NCBI GenBank assembly: GCA_028686735.1
Contig: JAQUBO010000016.1
Coordinates: 1-38,004 of the forward strand
Source: Bacteroidales bacterium
GTDB lineage: Bacteria; Bacteroidota; Bacteroidia; Bacteroidales; ML635J-15
Length of the DNA stretch: 38,004 nucleotides
Direction: 5' to 3'
The translations under genes and the position numbers were made by a program. The number at the start of each line of letters is the position of its first letter. Position 1 is the first letter of the stretch. This document shows positions 16,467-25,448 of this stretch, piece by piece. Below the pieces are notes generated by a model. That model searched no databases. It saw nothing but the letters and a program-made list of their open reading frames with translations, and was not told where the DNA came from.

Positions 16467-16784
16467 TTAAAAATTCTAACCAAACTCCATCTCAAACATT
16501 AAAACCTCAACTAAGCAACAGTTTCTACATACCAAATTGTTTTTAGCTATAAAATCAAATTTATTATAAAAAAAATATATCGTAAAATACTCTTCCTAAA
16601 TAAGTTAAGTTTATAAGAACCTAAATTTTTGAAATTTATGAAAAAAAAAAAACACTTTTATAATAATAATATTCAAAAAAGACATATCTTTGTATTCAAT
16701 AAATTATAACAACTAAACAACCTAATACAAGATTTATAATTTACACATGTTATTTAAAAAAAATATTAACTAACAATTACAAAA
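16467..16784. other. Long leader region of the T9SS-domain gene
   Basis: 318 bp without a gene. The right third holds an exact TATCTTTG promoter (16685-16692), which implies a 5' untranslated leader of roughly 85-90 nt, long for this window. The leader is very A-rich and I see no stable hairpin or known riboswitch in it. The left part is featureless. Confidence 0.5.
16685..16692 (+). promoter_or_regulatory. Promoter -7 box of the T9SS/FISUMP pair
   Basis: TATCTTTG is an exact TAnnTTTG match. It lies 92 nt upstream of the ATG at 16785, so the mRNA has an unusually long leader. No TTTG partner is evident at the expected spacing. Confidence 0.55.
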
Positions 16785-17309
16785 ATGCGACACAAACAAA
16801 AAGAGTTAAAACTTGGAAGGAAAAAGTTAACAATATTGGGGGTGGCAACACTTTTAACTTTAGGTCTTTCTCTCTCTACTGCGACTGCACAAGAGAGTAT
16901 TAACACAACTGGCGGCAATGCTTCAGGAAGCGGAGGTTCGGCAAGTTATACCATCGGTCAAGTAGCTTATACTACTAACACTGGAACAGGTGGGTCTGTA
17001 GCACAAGGCGTACAACAAGCTTATGAAATTTCTACAATAATAGAAACCGAAGAGGCTCGCGACATAAACCTTTTGATTACGGCTTATCCTAACCCAACTA
17101 CAAATTATCTTACTTTAGAAGTGAATGACTTTGAACTTACAAGTCTATACTTTGAGTTGTACGATATGCAAGGAAAACTATTACAAAACAAACAAATTAT
17201 CAATAACCAAACAAATATTGTTACGAGCAACTTAAAACCTGCTACGTATTTTTTAAAATTAATTCAGAGCAACAAAGAAGTTAAGACCTTTAAAATTATT
17301 AAAAATTAA
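16785..17309 (+). CDS. Secreted protein with type IX sorting domain
   Basis: A 174-residue protein for export through Sec and then the type IX secretion system. A basic N-terminus (MRHKQKELKLGRKK) and hydrophobic stretch (LTILGVATLLTLGLSLSTATAQ) form the signal peptide. The short mature N-part, INTTGGNASGSGGSASYTIGQVAYTT followed by GGSVAQGVQQAYEI, is a Gly/Ser-rich motif common ahead of sorting domains. The C-terminal ~75 residues are a type A sorting domain: ITAYPNPTTNYLTLEV, then ELYDMQGKLLQNKQI and YFLKLIQSNKEVKTFKIIKN. There is almost no cargo domain between signal and sorting tail. It is followed after 5 bp by the FISUMP gene. Confidence 0.88.
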   Translation: MRHKQKELKLGRKKLTILGVATLLTLGLSLSTATAQESINTTGGNASGSGGSASYTIGQVAYTTNTGTGGSVAQGVQQAYEISTIIETEEARDINLLITAYPNPTTNYLTLEVNDFELTSLYFELYDMQGKLLQNKQIINNQTNIVTSNLKPATYFLKLIQSNKEVKTFKIIKN

Positions 17310-17314
17310 AACTT

Positions 17315-18412
17315 ATGAAAAATTTAATTACAATTTTAGCAACAGTATTAATAACTGTAAGTGTGTTTGCTCAAACACCTGAAAAAATGAGTTATCAGGC
17401 CGTCGTGCGTAACAGTGAAAATGCTTTAGTTATTGACACAGAAGTTGGTATGCAGATAAGTATTTTGCAAGGTTCAGAAAGTGGTACATCAATATACTCT
17501 GAACAACATGTTGCAATGACTAATGCTAATGGATTAGTAAGTGTTAAAATTGGTTCAGGAACAACAACTGACAATTTTGATGCAATTAATTGGGCTAATG
17601 GTCCTTATTTTATTAAAACAGAAACTGATTTAACTGGAGGTGAGAACTACACCATAACAGGAACAAGCCAATTATTAAGTGTTCCTTATGCATTACATGC
17701 AAAAACTGCAGAAAATGGTCTTGTAGATGGAACCACACCTGGCGAAATGCAATACTGGAATGGATCTGAGTGGGTAGCTGTATCTTCTGGATTTGATGGA
17801 GCAACTTTAACCCTTGAAAACGGCATCCCTACATGGGTTGGTGCATATTCAACAAGTAACCCAACTTCAGGTCGAATTTGGATGGATCGCAACTTAGGTG
17901 CTACACAAGTTGCTACCTCAAGCACTAGCGAACCTGCTTATGGAGACTTATACCAATGGGGACGTGCTACAGATGGACACCAATTAAGAACTTCAGGTGT
18001 AATAGGTACAAGAGCTAGCAGCTACAACCCAGGTCATGGCAATTTCATTGCTTCAGATATAGATTGGCTACTTACATCAAATGATGACTTATGGCAGGGT
18101 GTAAATGGAACAAACAATCCTTGTCCTAGTGGTTACCGACTGCCAACTGAAGCTGAATGGAATGCAGAAGTAGCAACTTGGAGTACTCAAGATGAAGCTG
18201 GTGCTTTTGCCTCAACGCTCAAATTACCTTTGGCAGGCTACCGAAACACAGACGTAGATGCTACACTTTATAATGTGGATTTATCTGGTGACTACTGGAC
18301 GAGTACAATTAACGGTACCGATTCACGCGAATTGTACATTACCAGTACTCAAGCTGCACACTTCAGCAGTTTAAGGTCGTACGGCTATTCTGTTCGTTGC
18401 ATAAAAGATTAA
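17315..18412 (+). CDS. Secreted FISUMP-domain protein
   Basis: A 365-residue secreted protein. A signal peptide (MKNLITILATVLITVSVFAQ) is followed by a beta-rich region starting EKMSYQAVVRNSENALV and ending SVPYALHAKTAENG, an arrangement frequent in Bacteroidota surface proteins. The C-terminal half is a FISUMP (Fibrobacter succinogenes major paralogous) domain: GRIWMDRNLGATQVA, YGDLYQWGRATDG, CPSGYRLPTEAEWNAE, GDYWTST and the closing YSVRCIKD. It has no sorting tail of its own. Its function is unknown; surface or adhesive roles are only suggested by the family. It is co-transcribed with the T9SS-domain gene and followed by a strong terminator. Confidence 0.88.
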   Translation: MKNLITILATVLITVSVFAQTPEKMSYQAVVRNSENALVIDTEVGMQISILQGSESGTSIYSEQHVAMTNANGLVSVKIGSGTTTDNFDAINWANGPYFIKTETDLTGGENYTITGTSQLLSVPYALHAKTAENGLVDGTTPGEMQYWNGSEWVAVSSGFDGATLTLENGIPTWVGAYSTSNPTSGRIWMDRNLGATQVATSSTSEPAYGDLYQWGRATDGHQLRTSGVIGTRASSYNPGHGNFIASDIDWLLTSNDDLWQGVNGTNNPCPSGYRLPTEAEWNAEVATWSTQDEAGAFASTLKLPLAGYRNTDVDATLYNVDLSGDYWTSTINGTDSRELYITSTQAAHFSSLRSYGYSVRCIKD

Positions 18413-18428
18413 ATTAAAAAAAATATTA

Positions 18429-18472
18429 AAAAAGAAAGTTCATAGAATTTAAATTCTATGAACTTTCTTTTT
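18429..18472. terminator. 44-nt perfect palindrome, bidirectional terminator
   Basis: AAAAAGAAAGTTCATAGAATTT and its exact reverse complement abut without spacer, giving two 22-nt arms. As RNA it folds into a long hairpin ending in a T-rich run, right after the FISUMP stop codon. Because it is symmetric it would also stop transcripts from the right. The start codon proposed by the ORF track for the next gene (18458) lies inside its right arm. Confidence 0.85.
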
Positions 18473-18496
18473 ATTACAATCTTTAATTTACAAAGT

Positions 18497-19537
18497 ATGT
18501 TTTCTCCCCTATTACATCAGTTACTAATCCCCTATATTATTGCAATATTTTTAGCAATAATGATGGGTGGAAGTGGTACTGCACCAGCATTTTCGGCCGC
18601 ATTTGGGGCTAATGTTCTTAAAAAAAGTTTTATTCCTGGTCTATTTGGATTAATGGTTTTTCTTGGAGCAATAATAGCGGGAAAGGAAACAACTAATACA
18701 ATGGGTAAAGGCTTATTATCACAAGAAATGATGTCATTTACCGTAGTATCCATCATCCTTTTTTCAGTAGCTATTTCACTTTTAATTGCTAATTTAGCAG
18801 GGATACCTCAATCTACAAGTCAATCTACTGTATTATCAGTAAGTGCAGTAGCAGTCTATCTTAACTCACTCAATACAGACAAATTATTTTTAGAGATAAT
18901 TCCAACTTGGTTTATTTTGCCTATAATTTCTTTTTTCCTTAGTTTTATAATTGGTAAATATATTTATCGGCCAATAAAAAAAAGAGGATATACACAAGAA
19001 AGATTTCTTAATACAAATCTTAAACCTATCTGGAATGGATTATTAATTTTAATGTCATGCTATGTTGCCTTTTCAATTGGAGCAAATAATGTTGCCAATG
19101 CTGCTGGACCAATTGCGTCTATGACTGCAAATGAATTAAACATTGCAGGCAGCGAAAATTTTATTGTAATCATTTTACTATCAACATTAATTGTCGCACC
19201 AAGTTTTGCTATAGGAAGTTCAGTTTTTGGTCATAAAATATTAAAAAATACAGGTAAAGAAATAGTATTATTCGGAAAGTTTGAAGCCATAATAATAGCC
19301 TTTATATCAGCTAGTTTACTATTATTTGCATCTTTAACTAAAGGCATTCCAACATCATTAGTACAATTAAATGTTGCAGCAATTATTGGAATTGGAGTTG
19401 CAAAATTAGGTTTAAAAAAAATATTAAAAAAAACAAAAGTGAAAAAGTTTTTTATAATGTGGTTAATATCACCAATAGTTTCTTTTACATTATCTTTAGT
19501 ACTAATATTTCTGGCAGATAAATATGGATTTTTATAA
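18497..19537 (+). CDS. pit: PiT-family inorganic phosphate permease
   Basis: A 346-residue integral membrane protein with about ten helices, importing phosphate by cation symport. Both inverted signature repeats are present: GSGTAPAFSAAFGANVLKKS near the N-terminus with IPQSTSQST later, and FSIGANNVANAAGPIASM in the second half, plus KGIPTSLVQLNVAAIIGIG. The ORF track starts 13 codons earlier, inside the terminator hairpin; the ATG at 18497 (MFSPLLHQLL) is the natural start. No PhoU-like partner is adjacent. No clear promoter was found between the terminator and this ATG. Confidence 0.92.
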   Translation: MFSPLLHQLLIPYIIAIFLAIMMGGSGTAPAFSAAFGANVLKKSFIPGLFGLMVFLGAIIAGKETTNTMGKGLLSQEMMSFTVVSIILFSVAISLLIANLAGIPQSTSQSTVLSVSAVAVYLNSLNTDKLFLEIIPTWFILPIISFFLSFIIGKYIYRPIKKRGYTQERFLNTNLKPIWNGLLILMSCYVAFSIGANNVANAAGPIASMTANELNIAGSENFIVIILLSTLIVAPSFAIGSSVFGHKILKNTGKEIVLFGKFEAIIIAFISASLLLFASLTKGIPTSLVQLNVAAIIGIGVAKLGLKKILKKTKVKKFFIMWLISPIVSFTLSLVLIFLADKYGFL

Positions 19538-19667
19538 ATATTTATCCTCTCCTCATCAGTTATTGGTAATAGCTTAGGCTTAAATATTAAAGTAAACATT
19601 AGTACTCCGAAAAGTTGCATTTACTAATTAAACTTAACTTGTTTAATAACTATTACTAACTTACAGA

Positions 19668-19697
19668 TTGATAAGTAACAATTTTTGTTTAATTTTG
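19668..19697 (+). promoter_or_regulatory. Promoter of the aminotransferase-sugar transferase pair
   Basis: TTG at 19668-19670 and TAATTTTG at 19690-19697 are separated by 19 nt. The ATG at 19717 lies 20 nt downstream. Confidence 0.7.
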
Positions 19698-19716
19698 AGA
19701 TTTAAAATTTATAATT

Positions 19717-20928
19717 ATGATTCCTTTTTCACCGCCACGTATTGACGACAAAATTATTGCCGAAGTTGTTGATACACTAAAATCAGGCTGGATAACTACT
19801 GGTCCAAAAACTAAACTGTTCGAAAAAAAACTTGCAGAATATACTGGTGCCAAGGCATGCTTATGTTTAAACTCTGCAACAGCAGGTCTTGAGCTTATAC
19901 TTCGCTGGTTTGGAGTAGGTAAAGGGGATGAAGTTATTATCCCTGCTTACACATATTGTGCAACTGCAAATGTTGTTATCCACTGCGGGGCAACACCGGT
20001 AATGCTTGATGTCGAAAAAGACAGTTTTAATATCGATCCTCAAAAACTTAAACTTGCAATAACTACTAAAACAAAAGTAATAATACCTGTTGATATCGCT
20101 GGACTCCCATGTAATTATGATGAAATATATAATATTATAAATGCTCCAGCCATAAAACAATTTTTTAATCCTGAAAACGACATCCAAGCACAATTGGGCA
20201 GAATACTCATAATGGCTGATGCTGCCCACTCGCTTGGGGCAAAATATAAAAATAATAATTCAGGAACTTTAGCAGATATTTCGGTATTCTCTTTCCATGC
20301 TGTTAAAAACCTTACTACAGCCGAAGGAGGTGCAGTAGCTTTAAATTTGCCAAAAGAATTCGATAACAACGAACTATACAAATTCTTATGTGTGCTTGGT
20401 CTGCATGGACAAAATAAAGACGCACTGGCAAAAACCAATGGAAACTGGCGTTACGATGTTATCACAGCTGGATATAAAGTAAATATGACTGATATTCAGG
20501 CTTCAATGGGATTAGTTGAATTAGCAAGATATAATGATGATACACTTGTTAAAAGAAGATATATTTTTGACATTTATTCTAATGCATTTAATCATGATGA
20601 AAGATATAGTTTACCATTATACGAGACAACAGACAGCATATCATCATACCATGTTTATTTATTACGCATAAAAGATATTACAGAGTCGCAACGCGATGAG
20701 ATTATAACAAGAATAAATGAAAAAGGAGTTTCGGTAAATGTTCATTTCCAACCCTTGCCATTATTAACATTTTACAAGTCGCTTGGATATGACATCAAAG
20801 ATTATCCACAGGCTTTTGACAATTATAAATGTGAAATAAGTCTGCCTGTATTTTATGATCTTACAAACGAGCAATTACAGACAATTACAAATGCAGTTAA
20901 AACTTCGGTAGAAGAAGTTATAGGATAA
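19717..20928 (+). CDS. DegT/DnrJ/EryC1-type sugar aminotransferase
   Basis: A 403-residue PLP-dependent aminotransferase that makes an amino sugar from a keto-sugar nucleotide. Start MIPFSPPRIDDKIIAEVVDTLKSGWITTGP is typical. The PLP-binding aspartate is D168 in MADAAHSLGA and the Schiff-base lysine is K197 in SFHAVKNLTTAEGGA. The stretch PAYTYCATANVVIHCGATPVMLDV is the sugar-binding side. It abuts the sugar transferase with no gap, pointing to synthesis of a capsule, O-antigen or glycoprotein glycan; the exact sugar cannot be told from sequence alone. Confidence 0.92.
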   Translation: MIPFSPPRIDDKIIAEVVDTLKSGWITTGPKTKLFEKKLAEYTGAKACLCLNSATAGLELILRWFGVGKGDEVIIPAYTYCATANVVIHCGATPVMLDVEKDSFNIDPQKLKLAITTKTKVIIPVDIAGLPCNYDEIYNIINAPAIKQFFNPENDIQAQLGRILIMADAAHSLGAKYKNNNSGTLADISVFSFHAVKNLTTAEGGAVALNLPKEFDNNELYKFLCVLGLHGQNKDALAKTNGNWRYDVITAGYKVNMTDIQASMGLVELARYNDDTLVKRRYIFDIYSNAFNHDERYSLPLYETTDSISSYHVYLLRIKDITESQRDEIITRINEKGVSVNVHFQPLPLLTFYKSLGYDIKDYPQAFDNYKCEISLPVFYDLTNEQLQTITNAVKTSVEEVIG

Positions 20929-21516
20929 ATGAAGCGAGTTTTTGACATAATTTTTGCTTTCTTAGGATTATTGGCTTTGCTCCCACTATTTCTAATAATA
21001 TCAATTCTAATAATCATTGATTCAAAAGGTGGGGTATTTTATCGACAAGTGCGAGTTGGAAAAAACAATAAAGATTTTAAGATATTAAAATTCAGAACCA
21101 TGCGTCCCAATTCTGATAAATCTGGACTACTTACAGTTGGTTCAAAAGATAACAGAGTAACCAAAATTGGATATTATCTTAGAAAATATAAATTTGATGA
21201 ATTGCCACAACTAATAAATGTTCTAATTGGAGATATGAGTTTTGTTGGACCCCGTCCAGAAGTTAGAAAATATGTTGATATGTATAACCAAAAACAGCTC
21301 AAAGTACTTTCGTTACGACCAGGAATAACCGACTATGCATCAATTGAATACAGCAATGAAAATGAACTTCTGTTAAAATCTGATAATCCTGAACAAACAT
21401 ATATTAACGAAATAATGCCAGCAAAACTCGCGCTTAATTTGCAATACATTGCAGAGTCTTGTTTCAAAACAGATATAAAATTAATTTGGAAAACAATTAT
21501 CAAAATTCTAAAATAG
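20929..21516 (+). CDS. Undecaprenyl-phosphate sugar phosphotransferase (short form)
   Basis: A 195-residue bacterial sugar transferase (PF02397 type), which moves a sugar-1-phosphate onto undecaprenyl phosphate to start a surface glycan. It has one N-terminal re-entrant membrane helix ([27 protein letters not shown]) and the catalytic motifs [48 protein letters not shown] and [11 protein letters not shown]. It is the minimal form (PglC-like), without the WcaJ-type extra membrane region. It directly follows the aminotransferase, which may supply its amino-sugar donor. Confidence 0.93.
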   Translation: MKRVFDIIFAFLGLLALLPLFLIISILIIIDSKGGVFYRQVRVGKNNKDFKILKFRTMRPNSDKSGLLTVGSKDNRVTKIGYYLRKYKFDELPQLINVLIGDMSFVGPRPEVRKYVDMYNQKQLKVLSLRPGITDYASIEYSNENELLLKSDNPEQTYINEIMPAKLALNLQYIAESCFKTDIKLIWKTIIKILK

Positions 21517-21534
21517 TGTAATAATAAACACAAT

Positions 21535-23616
21535 CTAATATCCTCCCCAATACTTTCTTAAACTCCATTCTGTACCAGCAAAAGCAATTATCAAAAAGAA
21601 CAGAAAAAATAAATCAGTTAATGTATATAGTTTTTCTTTTTCGTAAGCCAAACTAGAAATTTCACTATTACTTTTAATTGAAACAGGTATTTCATCCATA
21701 TTATGAGGATAAAAAACTTTTCCTCCAGTTTGCTCTGCAAGACGTTCTAGTACAATATGATTGGCAGTAGTATTAAGTGCCTCAATATTTATTGACTTAA
21801 CAATTATTTTACCTTTAGCAGTATAAGTTTTATTATCAAAATCAGACTCAACCACATAAGAGTACTCTCCCGCAGGGATTCTGCCAATATCTAAACGATA
21901 TGCATCGCCTTGATTACCAAAAAAGTAATTATACTCTTTATCATTATTATCTACTAAACTCATTTTTACGCCCAGACCATTAACTAATTCATAGGCTTCA
22001 TTATAAAATTCAGCCGTAAAAACAACATTCTGATTTTCACTAAAAACCTGAGCGGATTCTACTAAAAGTTTATCCTGTATTTTTTTCACTATCATATACT
22101 GAAAAACCCTATTAATGAGCATTTTATAATTATCATGCGATGTATTTTTTCGATAATCATCAATTCGCCACCTCCAGATACCTTCGCCAGTTATAAATCC
22201 AGTTTTCACACCATTTTGTTCCGAAAACATAATTAAAGGCTTATCTGTTTTTATTCCATTAATCTTTTGATAAAGCAAAACTTTTACATCTGCCAATGTT
22301 TTATAATCTCCAAAAACTACTTTTAAAGCATACATGCCATCAAAAAACTCTTTTTCATCAAAGCTTAAACTAAAGGAAACAAAATCTTGATTAAAAAACG
22401 CTTGTGCATCATCGGCATTACTACTTAAAGCGTTAATTTGCAATCCTTTATCAAGATTGTTAAGATTTTTCAAATCTGTAGCTTTCCCTAAAATAAACAA
22501 AGCAGGAATAGAGTTTTTATCAATTTCCGAAATAATAGAGTTTATATTATTATGAACAGAGGGTAATTGATGTAAAACAACTAAATCATAGTCGGTAACT
22601 GAGCCATTAAAATCAGCGATAAACTCTGTATGAATTTCAAAATCAGGATTATCCTTAATTGCAAAACTTATTGCCCCATTATCTGGGTGAGGAGCATTTG
22701 CAAGCAATAAAATCTTATTCCTATTATCAATTACGTTTATCACAAATACAGATTCATTATTAGCATAAGAGATTTCATTTTCAAGATGTTCAATTTTCAC
22801 ATCATATTTCTGAACACCTAATTTATCAGCATCAAGATCAATATCAATCGTATTTATACTTCCATCTTTAGGTATGTCTATATCGGATGAGTATATAATT
22901 TTGTCATTGCGGCTAATAGTTAATTTTGCTTTTTGCTCGTTACATTTTTCTGCTGAGATATAAATTCTTAAGGGGAATTTATTTCCCAGAAAAGCGATTT
23001 TATTATGAACCAGATTGTCAATAACAAGGTCTTTTTGCGAAACAGTATCTCCCATAGCAATCGAATAGACAGGGAAGTCTAAATTTTTCGAGTATATTGG
23101 ATTTATTCCCTTATTATATATCCCGTCTGTGGCCAAAATAACCGCACCAAGATTCATTCCAGCATATCGAGCAACTACTTCAGGAAAAACTGACGATACA
23201 TCAGACATTTTACCACTAAAATTTAGTAAACTATCATTTTCGGTAGTTTCAGAAAACTGTAAATACCTAACATCATAATTATCACCAAGTGCTGTTATCA
23301 ATTTATCAAGATTTGTTTTATACTGATTTTGATAAAAAACAGAATCTTTATTCAAAAGCAACGATGAGGAATTATCTTGAGCAACAACTATCACAGGTTT
23401 TTGAATAATAAGACCTTTTGTTTTAATAACAGGGCTTAAAAGTAAAAGCAAAATGATAAGCACAAAGACAAATCTCAAGGATGTCATTGTCCATTTTTTC
23501 CAGACTTCAAGGTCTTTAAAAGTTTTGTCTTGATAATACAAAAAAAATGAAATAGCAGCTGCAACAATTACAGCTACTATTATCAAGTAATAAGGATATT
23601 CAAAATAAATTTCCAA
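21535..23616 (-). CDS. VWA-like membrane protein, function unknown
   Basis: A 693-residue protein anchored by two N-terminal helices (YLIIVAVIVAAAISFFLYY and FVFVLIILLLLLSPVI) and one C-terminal helix (LFFLFFLIIAFAGTEW). A periplasmic region follows helix two and starts with a von Willebrand factor A-like fold: VIVVAQDNSSS contains a DxSxS metal site (D81, S83, S85), and VILATDGIYNKG supplies the second aspartate. Later beta-rich domains include LGNKFPLRIYISAEK and a glutamine amidotransferase-like stretch (KILLLANAPHPDNGAIS). This arrangement is recurrent in Bacteroidota but has no assigned function. It follows fabG by 13 bp in the same operon. Confidence 0.75.
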   Translation of the reverse strand: MEIYFEYPYYLIIVAVIVAAAISFFLYYQDKTFKDLEVWKKWTMTSLRFVFVLIILLLLLSPVIKTKGLIIQKPVIVVAQDNSSSLLLNKDSVFYQNQYKTNLDKLITALGDNYDVRYLQFSETTENDSLLNFSGKMSDVSSVFPEVVARYAGMNLGAVILATDGIYNKGINPIYSKNLDFPVYSIAMGDTVSQKDLVIDNLVHNKIAFLGNKFPLRIYISAEKCNEQKAKLTISRNDKIIYSSDIDIPKDGSINTIDIDLDADKLGVQKYDVKIEHLENEISYANNESVFVINVIDNRNKILLLANAPHPDNGAISFAIKDNPDFEIHTEFIADFNGSVTDYDLVVLHQLPSVHNNINSIISEIDKNSIPALFILGKATDLKNLNNLDKGLQINALSSNADDAQAFFNQDFVSFSLSFDEKEFFDGMYALKVVFGDYKTLADVKVLLYQKINGIKTDKPLIMFSEQNGVKTGFITGEGIWRWRIDDYRKNTSHDNYKMLINRVFQYMIVKKIQDKLLVESAQVFSENQNVVFTAEFYNEAYELVNGLGVKMSLVDNNDKEYNYFFGNQGDAYRLDIGRIPAGEYSYVVESDFDNKTYTAKGKIIVKSINIEALNTTANHIVLERLAEQTGGKVFYPHNMDEIPVSIKSNSEISSLAYEKEKLYTLTDLFFLFFLIIAFAGTEWSLRKYWGGY

Positions 23617-23629
23617 TATATAAGTTAAA

Positions 23630-24376
23630 TTAAGTTAGCATTGCACCACAAACATTAATGACCTGTCCTGAAATATAACTTGACATATCAGATCCCAGAA
23701 AAACGACTAAATTTGCGACATCTAAAGGAGTTCCAGCACGTCTTAAAGGGATTTTTTCTGCCCATTCTTTTCGTGCTTCTTCTGGAATTGCGTCAGTCAT
23801 TTCTGTTGCGATAAATCCAGGAGCGATTGCGTTACAACGAATATTACGTGGACCTAATTCACGAGCAATAGATTTTGTAAAACCAATAATCCCAGCTTTT
23901 GAAGCCGAATAATTAGTTTGTCCGGCATTACCCGAAACTCCTACTACCGAACTCATATTTACAATTGATCCGCTGCGTTGTTTAAGCATAATTTTTTGAA
24001 CAGCTTTCGTAAGGTTAAACACAGACTTAAGATTTACATTGATAACCATATCCCATTGTTCCTCTGACATACGCATAAGTAATGTATCCCTTGTTATACC
24101 AGCATTATTTACAAGCACATCAATACGGCCAAAATCTGTAAATATTTCATCAATTGTTTTTTGCGAACTTTCTAAATTTGCAGCATTAGACTCATAGCCT
24201 TTTGCTTTTACTCCAAAGTCTTTCAACTCTTTTTCGAGAGAAGTAAAGTTCTCATCTCTTTTTATGTCCGTAAATGCAATGTCAGCACCAGCTTTAGCAC
24301 ACTCTATTGCAATTGCCTTACCAATACCGCGAGCAGCACCAGTAACTAAAACCAATTTTCCTTCTAATAACTTCAT
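23630..24376 (-). CDS. fabG: 3-oxoacyl-ACP reductase FabG
   Basis: A 248-residue short-chain dehydrogenase that reduces 3-oxoacyl-ACP with NADPH in fatty-acid elongation. The cofactor motif is TGAARGIG, followed by NNAGITRDTLLMRM (the FabG-typical continuation), the catalytic Ser in NMSSVVG, and Tyr/Lys in YSASKAG. PGFIATEMTDAIPE and the C-terminal YISGQVINVCGAML also fit FabG. The ORF-track start is two codons upstream; the promoter TAATTTTG at 24399-24406 puts the transcript start near 24392, which leaves only about 10 nt ahead of 24382, so the ATG at 24376 is a little more likely. Confidence 0.93.
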   Translation of the reverse strand: MKLLEGKLVLVTGAARGIGKAIAIECAKAGADIAFTDIKRDENFTSLEKELKDFGVKAKGYESNAANLESSQKTIDEIFTDFGRIDVLVNNAGITRDTLLMRMSEEQWDMVINVNLKSVFNLTKAVQKIMLKQRSGSIVNMSSVVGVSGNAGQTNYSASKAGIIGFTKSIARELGPRNIRCNAIAPGFIATEMTDAIPEEARKEWAEKIPLRRAGTPLDVANLVVFLGSDMSSYISGQVINVCGAMLT

Positions 24377-24398
24377 AAACATAAATTTTTAGTTGGTA

Positions 24399-24429
24399 CA
24401 AAATTAAAATAATAAAGATAAAAACACAA
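24399..24429 (-). promoter_or_regulatory. fabG promoter
   Basis: On the minus strand TTG (24427-24429) and TAATTTTG (24399-24406) are separated by 20 nt, close to the Bacteroidota consensus. Confidence 0.65.
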
Positions 24430-24476
24430 GACATTATATAAAATCATTATTATGGTTAAATTTTAAACAAAAAAAT

Positions 24477-25346
24477 CTAAAGAAATTTATAAAAATTTCC
24501 CAAATCTTGTGCTATATATATCTTGTTGGAGATTTTTTCCCAATATTTCATCAAATATTTTCCTGAAACAACAATTTGTGCTTCTGGAAACGTATTTTCA
24601 ATTATGTCCAAAAGACTACATATCTGAAAAAAAGATTTGCTTTCATTAAATTCAGTATAAACCACATCAGGGTTTAGTTTTTCGCCTAATATATCTACGC
24701 AATCCTCTATAAGTGAATTAAAAAAAACATCTGATTTATATTTTTTTATTACGGCTAAAAAATGAATAATAAAAAGACTTGTCGAAACAGTATTATCGCT
24801 ACGTAAAATAAGTATATTATTATTATAAAAACCACTCTGTAATTTACGCTCGGCAACAACAATTAAATATTTTTGTATAATATTCTTAACTATCAATTGA
24901 TTACCAATATTAGCCTCATCCACAAAATCAATAACATTCAAATTACTAATTAATGGAACTAATGTTTTTATTACAAATGCATCGGGACTAATATTTGACA
25001 GACATTGAAAAAGATACTCTCCAAATGTATCCACATCACCTTGCAGTAACTGAATAGTCATTGCATGCATTTCTGGATACTCTTTCGATTGATTTAGCAA
25101 CTCATTGCGCACTCTATTATGCAGTTCAAGCGGGCTAAATTGCACAACCTGACCTATACGAAAATTTCGTTTTACCAAAAAGCTTACAAGAATCATTTTC
25201 ACATAATCCTGATACGAATACTGCCTCAAATTTGTAGGAGTTCGTTTAGGAGTAAATATTTTATAACGCTGTTCCCAAATCCTAATAGTCGGAATTTGTA
25301 TGCCCGATATTTCAGATAAATCAGATATTGAATAATTTTTATCCAT
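24477..25346 (-). CDS. MerR-family regulator with degenerate B12-type sensor domain
   Basis: A 289-residue transcription regulator. The N-terminal MerR winged helix is clear: YSISDLSEISGIQIPTIRIWEQRYKIFTPKRTPTNLRQYSYQDY. The remainder resembles the helical cap plus Rossmann part of CarH/LitR-type photoreceptors (LLQGDVDTFGEYLFQCL ... VDEANIGNQLIVKNIIQKYL ... NPDVVYTEFNESKSFFQI). However, the cap lacks the WxxxEH motif and the Rossmann part has no DxHxxG, so cobalamin binding through the usual histidine is unlikely. It is divergent from the hydrogenase-like operon and shares the 151-bp intergenic region with its promoter. The best own promoter candidate is TGTATTTG (25353-25360, minus), seven of eight matches. 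Confidence 0.82.
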   Translation of the reverse strand: MDKNYSISDLSEISGIQIPTIRIWEQRYKIFTPKRTPTNLRQYSYQDYVKMILVSFLVKRNFRIGQVVQFSPLELHNRVRNELLNQSKEYPEMHAMTIQLLQGDVDTFGEYLFQCLSNISPDAFVIKTLVPLISNLNVIDFVDEANIGNQLIVKNIIQKYLIVVAERKLQSGFYNNNILILRSDNTVSTSLFIIHFLAVIKKYKSDVFFNSLIEDCVDILGEKLNPDVVYTEFNESKSFFQICSLLDIIENTFPEAQIVVSGKYLMKYWEKISNKIYIAQDLGNFYKFL

Positions 25347-25430
25347 AGCTTACAAATACAATTCACAATATTAAATAAATTACATTAAATTAAACAATTA
25401 TTTACGTATAAAAGTATTAAAAACGAAGTT

Positions 25431-25448
25431 TTGTTATAATATTAACAT
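25431..25448. promoter_or_regulatory. rex: Rex-type operator, upstream box
   Basis: TTGTTATAATATTAACAT forms the palindrome TTGTTA-N6-TAACAT, one mismatch from the symmetric TTGTTA/TAACAA. It is consistent with the Rex binding pattern TTGTTAANNNNTTAACAA known from other anaerobes. It shares its last base with the next box, so two dimers would sit 17 bp apart. Confidence 0.5.

Noticed and set aside
18458-18496. ATG at 18458 as start of the phosphate permease
   Set aside because: It lies in the right arm of a perfect terminator hairpin, and the extra 13 residues are not part of the PiT family start; the ATG at 18497 fits.
21517-21534. GTGT...ACAC as terminator between the sugar transferase and VWA-like genes
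   Set aside because: A four-pair stem with an 8-nt loop is too weak to support a call.
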